Counted from the first letter of the stretch, positions 17,133 to 26,677 are shown. The stretch: DNA of 64,000 nucleotides from Marinirhabdus sp963793275 (GCA_963793275.1 CAWBZL010000001.1:400883-464882); one strand, 5' to 3'. The notes: generated by a model not told the origin, from the letters alone. Translations and numbers: made by a program.

Positions 17133-17679
17133 AAAACTCGGAGAATTTATTGAGAAGGTTGATGTCAGGAATAAGCATTTACAATCGGAAGATTTGCGCG
17201 GTTTAAGTATGAAAAAGGAGTTTAGAAAAACTACTTCTAATATAGTTGGCACAGATCTACGCAGGTATAAGATAGTTGCTAAAAATAATTTTGCTTGCGA
17301 TTTCATGTCTGTGATTCGAGTGCATAAATTACCTGTTGTTTTACATACCGAAGAAAATTTGGTGATCGTCTCACCTGCTTATACCATTTTTAAGGTTAAG
17401 GATGAAAGTGCTTTGAATCCAGAATATTTGATGATGTGGTTTAGACGTCCAGAATTTGACAGATATGCAGATTTCAGATGTGATAGCGCTATACGAGGTG
17501 GATTTAAATGGGATGAATTAGGTGAAGTAGATATACCTATACCTGCTATAGAAAAACAACAAGCCATTGTTGATGAATATAATACAGTGGTCAACCGCAT
17601 TTCTTTAAACGAACAATTTAATTTAAAGTTAGAAGAAATCCGCCCAAGCATTGTACAAACATTGGTTTGTAGATTTTGA
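17116..17679 (+). CDS. hsdS: specificity subunit HsdS, N-terminal half (frameshifted)
   Basis: This part carries target-recognition domain 1 and the first conserved helix (IPIPAIEKQQAIVDEYNTVV, KLEEI). The expected continuation AQALYKHWFVDFEFP is present but in the next frame. Removing one C at 17640-17641 restores it exactly, so the gene as given has a +1 frameshift and this half ends early with the off-frame tail RPSIVQTLVCRF. A half subunit with one recognition domain can in some systems pair with another half; otherwise the locus is inactive for recognition or the extra base is an error. Confidence 0.8.
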   Translation: MRSSYKKLGEFIEKVDVRNKHLQSEDLRGLSMKKEFRKTTSNIVGTDLRRYKIVAKNNFACDFMSVIRVHKLPVVLHTEENLVIVSPAYTIFKVKDESALNPEYLMMWFRRPEFDRYADFRCDSAIRGGFKWDELGEVDIPIPAIEKQQAIVDEYNTVVNRISLNEQFNLKLEEIRPSIVQTLVCRF

Positions 17680-18394
17680 GTTTCCCTTCGACTTCGCTCA
17701 GGGCAAACCCGATGTGGAAGGAAAACCTTATAAATCTTCAGGAGGGGCTATGGTTTATAATGAGGAGTTGGATAAAGAGATTCCTGAGGGGTGGGAGGTT
17801 AAGCGGTTGGAAAATGTAGCGAAAAAAGTTTGTGTTGGTTTTGTCGGATCATGCTATAAATATTATTGTAATAAAAGTGAGGGTATCCCAATGCTTAGGA
17901 CAACCGATCTGAATGAAGAGGGAATGTCTTATGAAAACCTCAAATTCATTACTAAAGAGTTTCATGCAAAAAATAAAAAATCCCAGTTAAATAAGGGTGA
18001 TATTCTTGTTGCTAGACATGGTACAAATGGAATGCCAGTAATATTCGACAGAGAGTTTGAAGCTAATTGTTTAAATACAATTATTGTTAAGCCTAATAAA
18101 AATATTGCTTATTCTAAACTTTTACATTGCTTTTTAAAATCAGACAATGTTGTTGAACAGATTCAATCTTCATTAGGGGGTTCTGTTCAAATGGTGTTAA
18201 ACACAAAAATAATCTCGAATTTAAATTTTTTAGTTAAAAGCGAGATTATTGATCTTTCGTCATTTTATTTAAATCCTATTGATCAAAAAATAAGTACAGT
18301 TAGAAAAGAACTTTCGCAACTTGAAAAATTGCAGAACCTCCTTCTTTCAAAAATGGCGACTGTTGGAAGTGAGGAGGAATTAGTAACTAATTAA
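17651..18394 (+). CDS. hsdS: specificity subunit HsdS, C-terminal half (frameshifted)
   Basis: Begins in the first spacer helix (YKHWFVDFEFPFDF), continues through the linker EIPEGWEVKRLENVAKK into target-recognition domain 2, and ends with the second spacer helix (VRKELSQLEKLQNLLLSKMA). The linker includes DFAQGKPDVEGKPY, encoded by the sequence CCTTCGACTTCGCTCAGGG, a short repeat I have often seen inserted in Bacteroidota hsdS linkers. The ATG used here is nominal, because the natural reading comes from the upstream half. Confidence 0.75.
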   Translation: MYKHWFVDFEFPFDFAQGKPDVEGKPYKSSGGAMVYNEELDKEIPEGWEVKRLENVAKKVCVGFVGSCYKYYCNKSEGIPMLRTTDLNEEGMSYENLKFITKEFHAKNKKSQLNKGDILVARHGTNGMPVIFDREFEANCLNTIIVKPNKNIAYSKLLHCFLKSDNVVEQIQSSLGGSVQMVLNTKIISNLNFLVKSEIIDLSSFYLNPIDQKISTVRKELSQLEKLQNLLLSKMATVGSEEELVTN

Positions 18395-18406
18395 AACCGA
18401 TATATT

Positions 18407-18616
18407 ATGGAAAGACAATCAGTAAGTTCATCAAATCTAGTCTCAATAGGTTATGACGCCAGTTCACAAACTTTAGAAGTAGAATTTAAAGGGGGAACAG
18501 TTTATCAATATTTTGATGTGCCAGAAGATGAATATGATTCTCTTATGAGTGCTTCATCACATGGCGTTTATTTTTCAGCAAACATTAGAGACAATTATAA
18601 ATTTGAAAAACAGTAA
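18407..18616 (+). CDS. KTSC domain protein
   Basis: 69 residues forming one KTSC domain: SSNLVSIGYDASSQTLEVEF, then YQYFDVPEDEYDSLMSASSH and the end FSANIRDNYKF. The name comes from similarity to the C-terminus of some lysyl-tRNA synthetases, and the fold is a small beta-rich module of unknown role. It lies 12 bp after hsdS and two bases before an OLD-type nuclease gene, so it is part of one long defence operon. The same domain type may occur in the secreted protein at 15081. Confidence 0.85.
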   Translation: MERQSVSSSNLVSIGYDASSQTLEVEFKGGTVYQYFDVPEDEYDSLMSASSHGVYFSANIRDNYKFEKQ

Positions 18617-18618
18617 GA

Positions 18619-20526
18619 ATGTTTTTAGATGAAGTTATAATATTTAATTATAGAAGTTGTAAAACGGTGAGCCTAAATTTATCTGAAGGTACTCCTAATA
18701 TTTATATTGGTTTAAATGACAGTGGTAAATCAACCATTTTACAAGCATTGGACTTACTGCTTAACACCAAGTCTAAATATAATTCATTGGGAGAAGGTAG
18801 CTATAAGAATGATTTGTCCAATTCACCTGAGAAAACTGCTAAATTTAACCAATTATTGGTTGAAAGAGGATTACCAGAGTTTGAAGATGACGGTAATTCA
18901 ACTTTCATTGTTGGAAAGTTCAAATATCAAGAAGAAGAAGGTGACGAATATGTTGAAATGAATTTATCGACCCCTTTAAAATGGTCTTTAGATTCAAGTG
19001 AGGAAGGTGTATTATGGATTGTTAGAAAATTTAATGGCACTTTGGACAAGACTTATGTATTGATGAATGACTCAGATGATTCTTTAGAATTATGGAATTT
19101 ATCCGTTACAAATATTAATGCTAAAATCAAGGAATTAGGAGTAACTCCAGATGAGATAAAAAATGAAAACGGAAAGGGTAGGTTCTCAAACTTTGAAAAG
19201 ATTAGAGCTATTTACACTAAGTTAGATTCTCGGCCGAAATGGGCACAATATAAATTCGCAAAAAGTGATATGGATATTTTTCCAATATTCAGTTTATTTG
19301 ATTGGAATACTAGTTTAGATGAAATAATTTCTACTGCCGAGGCAATTATGAAGGAAGAGATTGAAGAACATTTGAATCCAATCAAGTCATTAGCAGAGGA
19401 AAATGCTAAATTGGCAGAAGAAGCAATAAATAGAAAATTTGGTGATTTAAGTGAAACGATTCGAGAGGTTGCTAGGGATGTTGAAGGAATAAATTCCAAG
19501 GTATATTTCAATGTAAAAGAGCAAATATCCGATGTCATGGTAACCAAAACTAATAGTGATGGTCCAATACATTTAGAAAATCAAGGTGAAGGGTTAAAAA
19601 GACAGATTTGGTTTTCTCTTATTAAAGCGAAGGCAGACACTGGAGCAGATAGTATCAACAAATTCATTTGGGCTTTTGATGAACCTGAAACTCATTTATA
19701 TCCTAGAGCGCAACGTGAGTTTTTTGATATTATAAATAAAGTTTCAGAAGGAAATGTACAGACATTAATTAGTACACACTCAACAATCTTTATTGACAAA
19801 TCTAATCTTGATAAAATTAATAGTGTTAAACAAGAGGATAACGGTTATTCTGTGATAAATGGTTGCTCTGATGTAGAGGCAATATATTCATCACTCAACG
19901 TAAAAAATAGTGACTTCTTGTTTCATGATAAATTTTTAATTGTAGAAGGTGATACTGAACAATATTTAATTCCAAAGTTATATGAATTGTATAAAGATAG
20001 CACCTTAATTAAGGACAATATTCAACTAATAAATATTCAAGGAAAAGACAAGTGGTTAATCAACAAAGCTCTTTTAGATAAGGTTATGGCAGGATTTAAA
20101 AAATCAGAAAGCCAGCTAGTATATCTTTTTGATAATGATATGAGTTTTGAAATAGGCGCAGCAGCAATAAGAGACAACATGTTTTTTGTTGGCGTTCAAG
20201 ATATAGAGGATTCATTAAGTGATGAAATCTGGTTGGGCATCTTAAGTAATTTTTATGATGGGATATTTGACTTTACTATAGAGGAGATTCAGGGTTGGAA
20301 GCAAAATGTTCCAAGAAATACTAAATGTAATAATAACCAGAAGTTTTATTCAATTCTAAAAAGAGGTATTAAGGATAAGGCCGTTGAAGAAGATGTAGAC
20401 TATGATACATTGAATAGGCTTCCTTCAAAAGGAATTGAATCTGCAGATTTAATATTACAATATATAGATATGTCAGAAAAGATCCCACAGAGAATTAAAG
20501 ATGCATTTGATAAATTACATGATTAA
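18619..20526 (+). CDS. OLD-family ATPase/Toprim nuclease
   Basis: 635 residues. The N-terminal ABC-type ATPase has Walker A GLNDSGKST at 31-39, a signature-like region (GEGLKRQIWFSLI) and Walker B WAFDEPETHLYPRA. The C-terminal Toprim domain shows its glutamate in LIVEGDTEQYLIP and the acidic pair in LFDNDM. This is the OLD architecture used as the killing effector in several phage-defence systems (for example P2 Old and retron-associated OLD proteins). It sits between hsdS and hsdR, overlaps the next start (TAATG) and is likely a second layer of defence built into the restriction operon. Confidence 0.85.
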   Translation: MFLDEVIIFNYRSCKTVSLNLSEGTPNIYIGLNDSGKSTILQALDLLLNTKSKYNSLGEGSYKNDLSNSPEKTAKFNQLLVERGLPEFEDDGNSTFIVGKFKYQEEEGDEYVEMNLSTPLKWSLDSSEEGVLWIVRKFNGTLDKTYVLMNDSDDSLELWNLSVTNINAKIKELGVTPDEIKNENGKGRFSNFEKIRAIYTKLDSRPKWAQYKFAKSDMDIFPIFSLFDWNTSLDEIISTAEAIMKEEIEEHLNPIKSLAEENAKLAEEAINRKFGDLSETIREVARDVEGINSKVYFNVKEQISDVMVTKTNSDGPIHLENQGEGLKRQIWFSLIKAKADTGADSINKFIWAFDEPETHLYPRAQREFFDIINKVSEGNVQTLISTHSTIFIDKSNLDKINSVKQEDNGYSVINGCSDVEAIYSSLNVKNSDFLFHDKFLIVEGDTEQYLIPKLYELYKDSTLIKDNIQLINIQGKDKWLINKALLDKVMAGFKKSESQLVYLFDNDMSFEIGAAAIRDNMFFVGVQDIEDSLSDEIWLGILSNFYDGIFDFTIEEIQGWKQNVPRNTKCNNNQKFYSILKRGIKDKAVEEDVDYDTLNRLPSKGIESADLILQYIDMSEKIPQRIKDAFDKLHD

Positions 20527-21557
20527 TGGCAACAATAAAACTCAACCAAAAACTCAAACGCACAGAGATCCAAAAATTTGAGCTGGATAATGAAATCGTG
20601 TTCAACTATTTTGATAATCTGCCAGCGGCAGAGCGAGACGATAAACTTGTACGTGCGCTGTATATTGGTGTCCTAGCCCTTATGGAAGATAGACTATCCT
20701 CTTTTTTATCTAAAACCTCCAATGAGCTAGGTACCGAGTTGGAAAGCCTTAAAATGATTTTTGAGATGAAAAAGGAGCTATTTTACAAAAGCGCCATCAA
20801 AGGCTCCTTAGCAGAAGATGACATTGCCGACTTCTTAAATAATTATTTTAAAAGCAAACGTATGGCAGACAAAGCATTGCTTACGGGCAATGCCGCAGGT
20901 GCCCTACCCCGTAACAAAACGGGTGATATTATTTGTGAAGTAAATGGCTCACCAGATTTAAAAATAGCCATAGAGTGTAAGTTTGACAAAAGCGTAAAGC
21001 TGGGTGATATAGAAGGCAAAGACCTTTTTATACGAAAGACCGATACCGCCTGGAGCCAGCTCATAGAAAGCAATGCCAACAGAAACTCCAAAGTAAGTAT
21101 TATCGTTTTTGATATTTCGTTGGTAGACAATAGCATCTTAAAGTTTAATGAACACGTAGGCTTTATTCCTGAGATTGGTTTCATCGCTATTATAGATTCA
21201 CAAAAAGGAGATTACACCAATCTAGTCATTGCTTATATGCTTGCCCGTGATATTGCTATAAACGCAAAAACACTTGAGTTGGACAAAGAGATTTTAAGCA
21301 TTTTAGTCACCCGTATTTTAAAGGATATAGGAGAGATAAAAGCCATTAAGACCCTGGTAGAGCGAAATATCGATACCAACCGGGAAATTTTAAAGCAAAT
21401 TGAGAAATCGATGTTGTTAATGGATTTTAATCAACGGTATTTGAGTCAGTTTCTTGAAACAGGTACGCTTACCAAAAAAGACCTACTCGACTTTTACATG
21501 GGTGAAGATATAAAGGCCCAATACAAGTTGATTGAGAAGGAGATAAATGAGTTGTAA
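20526..21557 (+). CDS. PD-(D/E)XK nuclease-like protein in restriction operon
   Basis: 343 residues, soluble. A nuclease-like core reads TGDIICEVNGSPDLKIAIEC with D134, E150 and K152 as the PD-(D/E)XK triad. The N-terminal 110 residues and the C-terminal 100 are helical (coiled-coil-like LVERNIDTNREILKQIEKSM). I do not know a named family. It shares one base with the OLD gene stop and one with the next start, so translation is coupled on both sides. Base composition is closer to hsdM than to the AT-richer OLD gene, hinting that it belonged to the restriction locus before the OLD and KTSC genes were inserted. Confidence 0.6.
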   Translation: MATIKLNQKLKRTEIQKFELDNEIVFNYFDNLPAAERDDKLVRALYIGVLALMEDRLSSFLSKTSNELGTELESLKMIFEMKKELFYKSAIKGSLAEDDIADFLNNYFKSKRMADKALLTGNAAGALPRNKTGDIICEVNGSPDLKIAIECKFDKSVKLGDIEGKDLFIRKTDTAWSQLIESNANRNSKVSIIVFDISLVDNSILKFNEHVGFIPEIGFIAIIDSQKGDYTNLVIAYMLARDIAINAKTLELDKEILSILVTRILKDIGEIKAIKTLVERNIDTNREILKQIEKSMLLMDFNQRYLSQFLETGTLTKKDLLDFYMGEDIKAQYKLIEKEINEL

Positions 21558-22030
21558 TGAAAGAAATTGAAGAATTATTAGAAATCACTGAGAAACTAAG
21601 GAATCTTAAAATAGCGCAGGAAAGGAAATTTACTTTGGATGGTAATTTAGTTGGTGATATTGGTGAGGTTCTAGCTGCTGAAAAATATGGTATTAAACTA
21701 CATCCTCCAGGAAATAACATTCATGACGGCATCGAAATTAAAAGTGGCAAGGAGGTGCAAATTAAATCTTCTTTTGGATGCCAGTCCTATTTTCCAACCA
21801 ATAAAGATCATATTCCAGACTATCTTTTAGCAATAAAAATAAAAAATAATGGTAAAATAGTTGAACTGTATAATGGACCAGGCAGCCTCATTCAAAAAGA
21901 ATATATAGAAAAAAGGCAACTTAAATATGCACCTCGAAAATATCTGTTCAGGCTGTCTGGAAATATTTTACAAAAAATCAATAAAGATGTTTCAGAGAGT
22001 GATAAAATTAAAGACCTGACTGATGAGTAG
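21557..22030 (+). CDS. small restriction-endonuclease-like protein (DUF6998-like)
   Basis: 157 residues. The motif GDIGEVLAAEKYGIKLHPPG followed by HDGIEIKSGKEVQIKSS (D57, Q68, K70) has the order seen in compact restriction-endonuclease folds of the DUF6998 type. The family label is tentative. A helical N-terminus precedes it. Starts on the stop of the previous gene (TAATG) and overlaps the next by 8 bases. It may be an accessory nuclease or a DNA-recognition partner of its neighbours. Confidence 0.6.
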   Translation: MKEIEELLEITEKLRNLKIAQERKFTLDGNLVGDIGEVLAAEKYGIKLHPPGNNIHDGIEIKSGKEVQIKSSFGCQSYFPTNKDHIPDYLLAIKIKNNGKIVELYNGPGSLIQKEYIEKRQLKYAPRKYLFRLSGNILQKINKDVSESDKIKDLTDE

Positions 22031-23159
22031 TACTTTGAGTAATCTTGAGATTTTCTTGAACAATACGCATATCCCGCGCGTAAAAAAACAACCCAAAACA
22101 TTTTTGGGGATTGCCAAGCAACCACATTATGAGAATGTGTTGAGTAATATCCTTGCCTTTTATTTTAATGTTGGTGAAGCACATAAGCTTGGCGATCTAT
22201 TTATTGTCAGCCTATTGGAACTAGTTACTGAAAAATTTGGAGAAAACATTAAGGATTTTGATGGGTTTTCAGACTTTCAGGTACAAACAGAAACCACAAC
22301 CAATAAAGGGGGAAGAATTGATTTACTTTTATATAACGATGACCACTGTATTATTATAGAAAACAAGGTTTATCATACATTGGGTAATGATCTTGATGAT
22401 TATTATAATTCACAGATCAAAAAATATAATAAAAACAATATCGCTGGTGTAGTACTTTCATTATTTCCTATTTCATTTATTACCCACCCCGAATTTATCA
22501 ACATAACACACAAACAATTACTCACTAGGGTAATGAAAAATATAGGCGGTTACCTATTAGAGGCAGATACGACTTATATTGTTTTTTTAAAAGATCTCTA
22601 CCAAAATACATTGAATTTAAGCACTAAACAGATGAAGCCAGAAGACATTCAATTTTATAAAGAGCATCGTGATAACATTCACCAAACAGCACGATTTCTA
22701 AACAGATTTAAAGATCATGTAAAAAGAGAGATTGAAGCAACCTGTGGTATTTTAAATGGTGATGTTGAATATTTAAATTTAAAAGGAACAACTAGCAATA
22801 GATTACGCTACTACGAATCAAAGGCAAACCCCGATTTAATGTTTACCATCGGATTCGACAGATTATATATAGATAACCATAAAGATATTTGGATTGTGGT
22901 AGAATTAAAAGGAGATGCGTTGCTTGACAGGTCTATTTATAACCAGATTGATTTTTCTGCTGCTGAAAAACAATTGATTAATAATAACTTTTATAGCGAC
23001 AATAAAACTGGATGGGCACATTTTGCATTCAAATCCTACCCATATGAATTAATTGATTTTAATGATTTAAGAAATTTTATTGTTCAAAATATTGAAGGAA
23101 CTCCTTTGCTTTCTATATTTAATAAATTAAATGCCTTCCTTACAAACCGTAACAATTAA
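22023..23159 (+). CDS. PD-(D/E)XK nuclease superfamily protein (PDDEXK_4-like)
   Basis: 378 residues. The N-terminal part has RVKKQPKTFLGIAKQPHYEN followed by the helix VLSNILAFYFNVGEAHKLG, then the core GGRIDLLLYNDDHCIIIENK with D100, E113 and K115. This matches the PDDEXK_4 group of predicted nucleases often found in defence islands. A beta-rich C-terminal domain (LMFTIGFDRLYIDNHKDIWI) may bind DNA or a partner. Three bases separate it from hsdR. Confidence 0.75.
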   Translation: MSSTLSNLEIFLNNTHIPRVKKQPKTFLGIAKQPHYENVLSNILAFYFNVGEAHKLGDLFIVSLLELVTEKFGENIKDFDGFSDFQVQTETTTNKGGRIDLLLYNDDHCIIIENKVYHTLGNDLDDYYNSQIKKYNKNNIAGVVLSLFPISFITHPEFINITHKQLLTRVMKNIGGYLLEADTTYIVFLKDLYQNTLNLSTKQMKPEDIQFYKEHRDNIHQTARFLNRFKDHVKREIEATCGILNGDVEYLNLKGTTSNRLRYYESKANPDLMFTIGFDRLYIDNHKDIWIVVELKGDALLDRSIYNQIDFSAAEKQLINNNFYSDNKTGWAHFAFKSYPYELIDFNDLRNFIVQNIEGTPLLSIFNKLNAFLTNRNN

Positions 23160-23162
23160 GGT

Positions 23163-26100
23163 ATGTCAAAATTCACCGAAGCTAAATTAGAATCCGCCTT
23201 TACAGAACTATTAGGTCTGGAAGGGTATCCTCATACCTTGGGCACTACCCTGCTTCGTGATGAAGGTGACGTACTTATTGCAGAAGATCTGCGGAATTAT
23301 TTGCGAACTCGATATCAGGAAAACCAGATTACTGAAAGTGAAATAGACGCAGTACTACTTCGCTTAAAAAGCTTGCCTTCTTCAGATTTATATGAGAGCA
23401 ACAAAATTGTGATGCGCTTGTTGAGTGATGGCTTTATTTTAAAACGGGAAGATCCAAAGCAAAAAGATTTTTATGTACAATTAATAGATTACCGAGGTTT
23501 AAACGCCCATAGAACCATTGAAAACATAGATTACATAGTAGCTGAAGAAGAGCCAAATTATAGCAAGCCTCAAAATATTTATAAATTTATTACACAGCTA
23601 AAAATAGTTGAGCACCACCCGCCGGGTCGCATTCCTGATGGTATTCTTTATATGAATGGGATTCCCGTTGTGATTTTTGAGTTTAAGACCGCCATACAAG
23701 AAGATTGTACCATTCATGATGCGTATAAACAAATCACGGTTAGATATGAACGAGATATCCCAGAGTTATTCAAATACAATGCATTTTGCGTCATTAGTGA
23801 TGGCGCCAATACAAAAGCTGGTTCTTTTTTTGCACCTTATGAGTTTTACTATTCCTGGCGCCGTGTTGCCGGCTTGGCAAAAGATGTAGATGGGATCGAT
23901 AGCCTTTTTACATTGGTACAGGGTATGTTGCATCGCGATAGGTTGCGAGATGTGATACGCAACTTTATCTACCTGCCCGATAGTTCCAAAAAGGATGAAA
24001 AAATTGTTTGCAGATACCCGCAGTATTATGCTGCCCGTGCTTTGTACGATAATATCTTAAAAGCACAACAACCCGCTGGTGATGGAAAAGGAGGCACCTA
24101 TTTTGGCGCCACAGGATGTGGCAAGAGTTTTACCATGTTGTTTCTTGCTCGATTGCTCATGCGTAGTGTTCATTTTGAAAGCCCCACTATTGTGATGATT
24201 ACAGATAGAACAGATTTGGACGATCAATTAGCTACACAATTTACGAATGCAAAACAGTATGTGGGGGACGATACGATTGTAAGTGTAGAGAGCAGGGCAC
24301 AGTTACGCGAATACTTGCAAGGCAGAGAAAGTGGGGGCGTATTTTTAACTACCATCCATAAGTTTACAGAGGACACTCAATTATTGACCACCAGAAAAAA
24401 TGTAGTGTGCATTAGTGACGAGGCCCATAGAAGCCAGATAAACTTAGATCAAAAAATAACTGTTACCGAAGAAGGTATTAAAAAAACATATGGATTTGCC
24501 AAGTATTTGCACGACTCACTTCCTAACGCTACCTATGTTGGTTTTACTGGAACGCCGGTAGATGGAACACTCGATGTTTTTGGGAATGTAGTGGACACCT
24601 ACACCATGACCGAATCTGTAAAAGATGAGATTACCGTTAGGATCGTATATGAAGGTCGTGCTGCCAAAGTAGCTTTACACAATAACGAGCTTGCCAAAAT
24701 TGAAGCGTATTATGAAGAAGCTGCCGCCGCTGGCGCGAATGAATATCAGGTAGAAGAAAGTAAAAAGCAATCAGCAAGCATGAACGCTATTTTAGGCGAC
24801 CCCGATAGATTGGAGGCAATCGCTAAAGACTTTGTCGTTCATTATGAAAAACGAGTGACAGAAGGTGCTACTGTGGTGGGTAAAGCTATGTTTGTATGCA
24901 GTAGTAGAAACATAGCCTACGAATTGTATAAAAACATAATAGAGTTACGTCCCGAATGGGGTGAAGTAAAAATAGCAGCCGATGGTATTATTTTAACCGA
25001 AGAAGAAAAGAAAAAGATAAAACCAATTGAACTTATTAAAATGATTATGACACGTGGAAAAGATGACCCGAAAGTGTTATATGAAATGCTCGGCACCAAA
25101 GAATACAGAAAAGAATTAGATAGGCAGTTTAAAAACGAAAAGTCTAATTTTAAGATTGCCATTGTAGTAGATATGTGGCTTACAGGTTTTGATGTTCCTT
25201 TTTTAGACAGCATATACATAGACAAGCCTATACAGCAGCATAATTTAATACAAACGATTTCCAGAGTTAACAGAAAGTTTAAAGGAAAGAACAAAGGGCT
25301 TGTTGTAGATTATATTGGTATAAAAAAACAAATGAATTTAGCGCTTGCCCAATACAATAAGGGTGACCGCGAAAATTTTGAGGATATTGCTGAATCGTTG
25401 GTAATCGTGCGAAACCATTTAGATTTACTCGCAAAGATTTACCATAAATTTGATTCAAGTAATTATTTCAAAGGCACACCCCTGGAACAGCTTAACACTT
25501 TGAATAAAGCGGTAGAATATGTCATGGTTACCAAAGAATTGGAGACCCGTTTTATGGCATTAGTAAAGCGTTTAAAAGCTGCCTATGATATTTGTTCTGG
25601 AAGTGAACAACTCACTCAAAAAGAAAGAGATTTAACCCATTTTTATCTCGCCATTCGCTCCATAGTATTTAAACTAACCAAAGGTGAAGCTCCTGATACT
25701 GCACAAATGAATGCTAAGGTTAGAGAAATGATAAAAAATGCGCTCCAAAGTGAGGGCGTTGAAGAAATATTTAAAATGGGAGATGAAACAGAAGCTGCCC
25801 AAGATATATTTGATGAAGCCTATCTGGAAAAAATAAACAAGATAAAATTACCTAATACCAAAATCAAACTCTTACAGCAATTATTAGCCCGAGCCATTGG
25901 GGAAATGAAAAAAGTTAATAAAGTAAAGGGTGTAGATTTTTCAAAAAAAATGGAATCACTGGTTCAACGTTATAATGAACGTAAAGAAGATGATGTATTT
26001 CGAAGTGAGGTATATGAAGAAATGGCCGATCAGCTAACAGAATTAATCTGGCAAGTGCATAGTGAGTTTTCGGCAGGTGATGACTTGGGTATTGGCTTCG

Positions 26101-26381
26101 AAGTGAAGGCTTTTTATGACATCCTTAAAGAATTATGTACAAAATATGATTTTAAGTATCCAGAGGACAAACTCATTGAGCTATCAAAAGCTGTTAAAGA
26201 TTTAGTTGATGAACAAGCCAGATTTCCAGATTGGAGCAAACGAAGTGATATTAAAGCTGCTCTTAAAGTAGGATTAATTTTGTTACTTGATGAGCACGGC
26301 TACCCCCCGGTAGAACGTGATGAAGTATATCAAGATATTTTTGAGCAAGCCGAGAATTTTAAGAAGAATAGGAAGTTCTAG
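23163..26381 (+). CDS. hsdR: type I restriction endonuclease subunit R
   Basis: HsdR (1072 residues) is the motor and nuclease of the type I complex. In order: HSDR_N nuclease domain with D159, E173 and K175 (PDG...FEFK); helicase domain 1 with Walker A GATGCGKS (315-322) and DEAH (419-422); helicase domain 2 with TGFDVPFLDSIYIDKP and QTISRVNRKFKGKNKG; and a long helical C-terminus that docks to HsdM. The length is normal and all key residues are present, so this subunit looks active. It is separated from hsdMS by five extra genes but lies in the same direction with no gap. Confidence 0.95.
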   Translation: MSKFTEAKLESAFTELLGLEGYPHTLGTTLLRDEGDVLIAEDLRNYLRTRYQENQITESEIDAVLLRLKSLPSSDLYESNKIVMRLLSDGFILKREDPKQKDFYVQLIDYRGLNAHRTIENIDYIVAEEEPNYSKPQNIYKFITQLKIVEHHPPGRIPDGILYMNGIPVVIFEFKTAIQEDCTIHDAYKQITVRYERDIPELFKYNAFCVISDGANTKAGSFFAPYEFYYSWRRVAGLAKDVDGIDSLFTLVQGMLHRDRLRDVIRNFIYLPDSSKKDEKIVCRYPQYYAARALYDNILKAQQPAGDGKGGTYFGATGCGKSFTMLFLARLLMRSVHFESPTIVMITDRTDLDDQLATQFTNAKQYVGDDTIVSVESRAQLREYLQGRESGGVFLTTIHKFTEDTQLLTTRKNVVCISDEAHRSQINLDQKITVTEEGIKKTYGFAKYLHDSLPNATYVGFTGTPVDGTLDVFGNVVDTYTMTESVKDEITVRIVYEGRAAKVALHNNELAKIEAYYEEAAAAGANEYQVEESKKQSASMNAILGDPDRLEAIAKDFVVHYEKRVTEGATVVGKAMFVCSSRNIAYELYKNIIELRPEWGEVKIAADGIILTEEEKKKIKPIELIKMIMTRGKDDPKVLYEMLGTKEYRKELDRQFKNEKSNFKIAIVVDMWLTGFDVPFLDSIYIDKPIQQHNLIQTISRVNRKFKGKNKGLVVDYIGIKKQMNLALAQYNKGDRENFEDIAESLVIVRNHLDLLAKIYHKFDSSNYFKGTPLEQLNTLNKAVEYVMVTKELETRFMALVKRLKAAYDICSGSEQLTQKERDLTHFYLAIRSIVFKLTKGEAPDTAQMNAKVREMIKNALQSEGVEEIFKMGDETEAAQDIFDEAYLEKINKIKLPNTKIKLLQQLLARAIGEMKKVNKVKGVDFSKKMESLVQRYNERKEDDVFRSEVYEEMADQLTELIWQVHSEFSAGDDLGIGFEVKAFYDILKELCTKYDFKYPEDKLIELSKAVKDLVDEQARFPDWSKRSDIKAALKVGLILLLDEHGYPPVERDEVYQDIFEQAENFKKNRKF

Positions 26382-26396
26382 AGAAAAATTTTGTTT

Positions 26397-26573
26397 TTAG
26401 CTAAAAACCGTCCTCAAAATAAATGCATCCGCTTCTGCTCGAGAGAGCAGTTTTTCTTTTTTCGGGGGTTGGACCCGTGACGGTTTAACCGTATCCTGCA
26501 TCATTTTCAATAGAGCCCCTTGCTCTTCCTTAGGAAGGGCCTGAACGATACTGAAAACAATAGTGGCCTTCAT
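26397..26573 (-). CDS. small protein of unknown function
   Basis: From the internal ATG at 26573 the product is MKATIVFSIVQALPKEEQGA... (58 residues). A longer in-frame start at 26675 adds a stretch that looks untranslated. The N-terminal helix ending in PKEEQGALLKMMQDTV and the Lys/Pro-rich middle recall short proteins in Flavobacteriia mobile elements, but I cannot name a family. It converges on hsdR with only 15 bp between the stops. Confidence 0.5.
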   Translation of the reverse strand: MKATIVFSIVQALPKEEQGALLKMMQDTVKPSRVQPPKKEKLLSRAEADAFILRTVFS

Positions 26574-26637
26574 TGCGCTGATTCTTTTGAAAAAGGCAAA
26601 ATGCAAAAAAACAAATAGGGAATTATGGGGTTGTACG

Positions 26638-26677
26638 CGATTGTGGACGATTACGTAAGATTGCGTGCGATTCACTT
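26638..26677. repeat. four 10-bp-phased GATT units
   Basis: Units CGATTGTGGA, CGATTACGTA, AGATTGCGTG and CGATTCACTT follow one another exactly every 10 bp, so all GATT steps face one side of the helix. The block lies between the small minus-strand gene and hipT and could be a protein-binding or bending site. No coding reading of it is convincing. Confidence 0.45.

Noticed and set aside
15564..26381. BREX, DISARM or retron system
   Set aside because: No PglX/PglZ/BrxC, DrmA/B or reverse transcriptase is present; the genes are type I restriction plus OLD and PD-(D/E)XK proteins.
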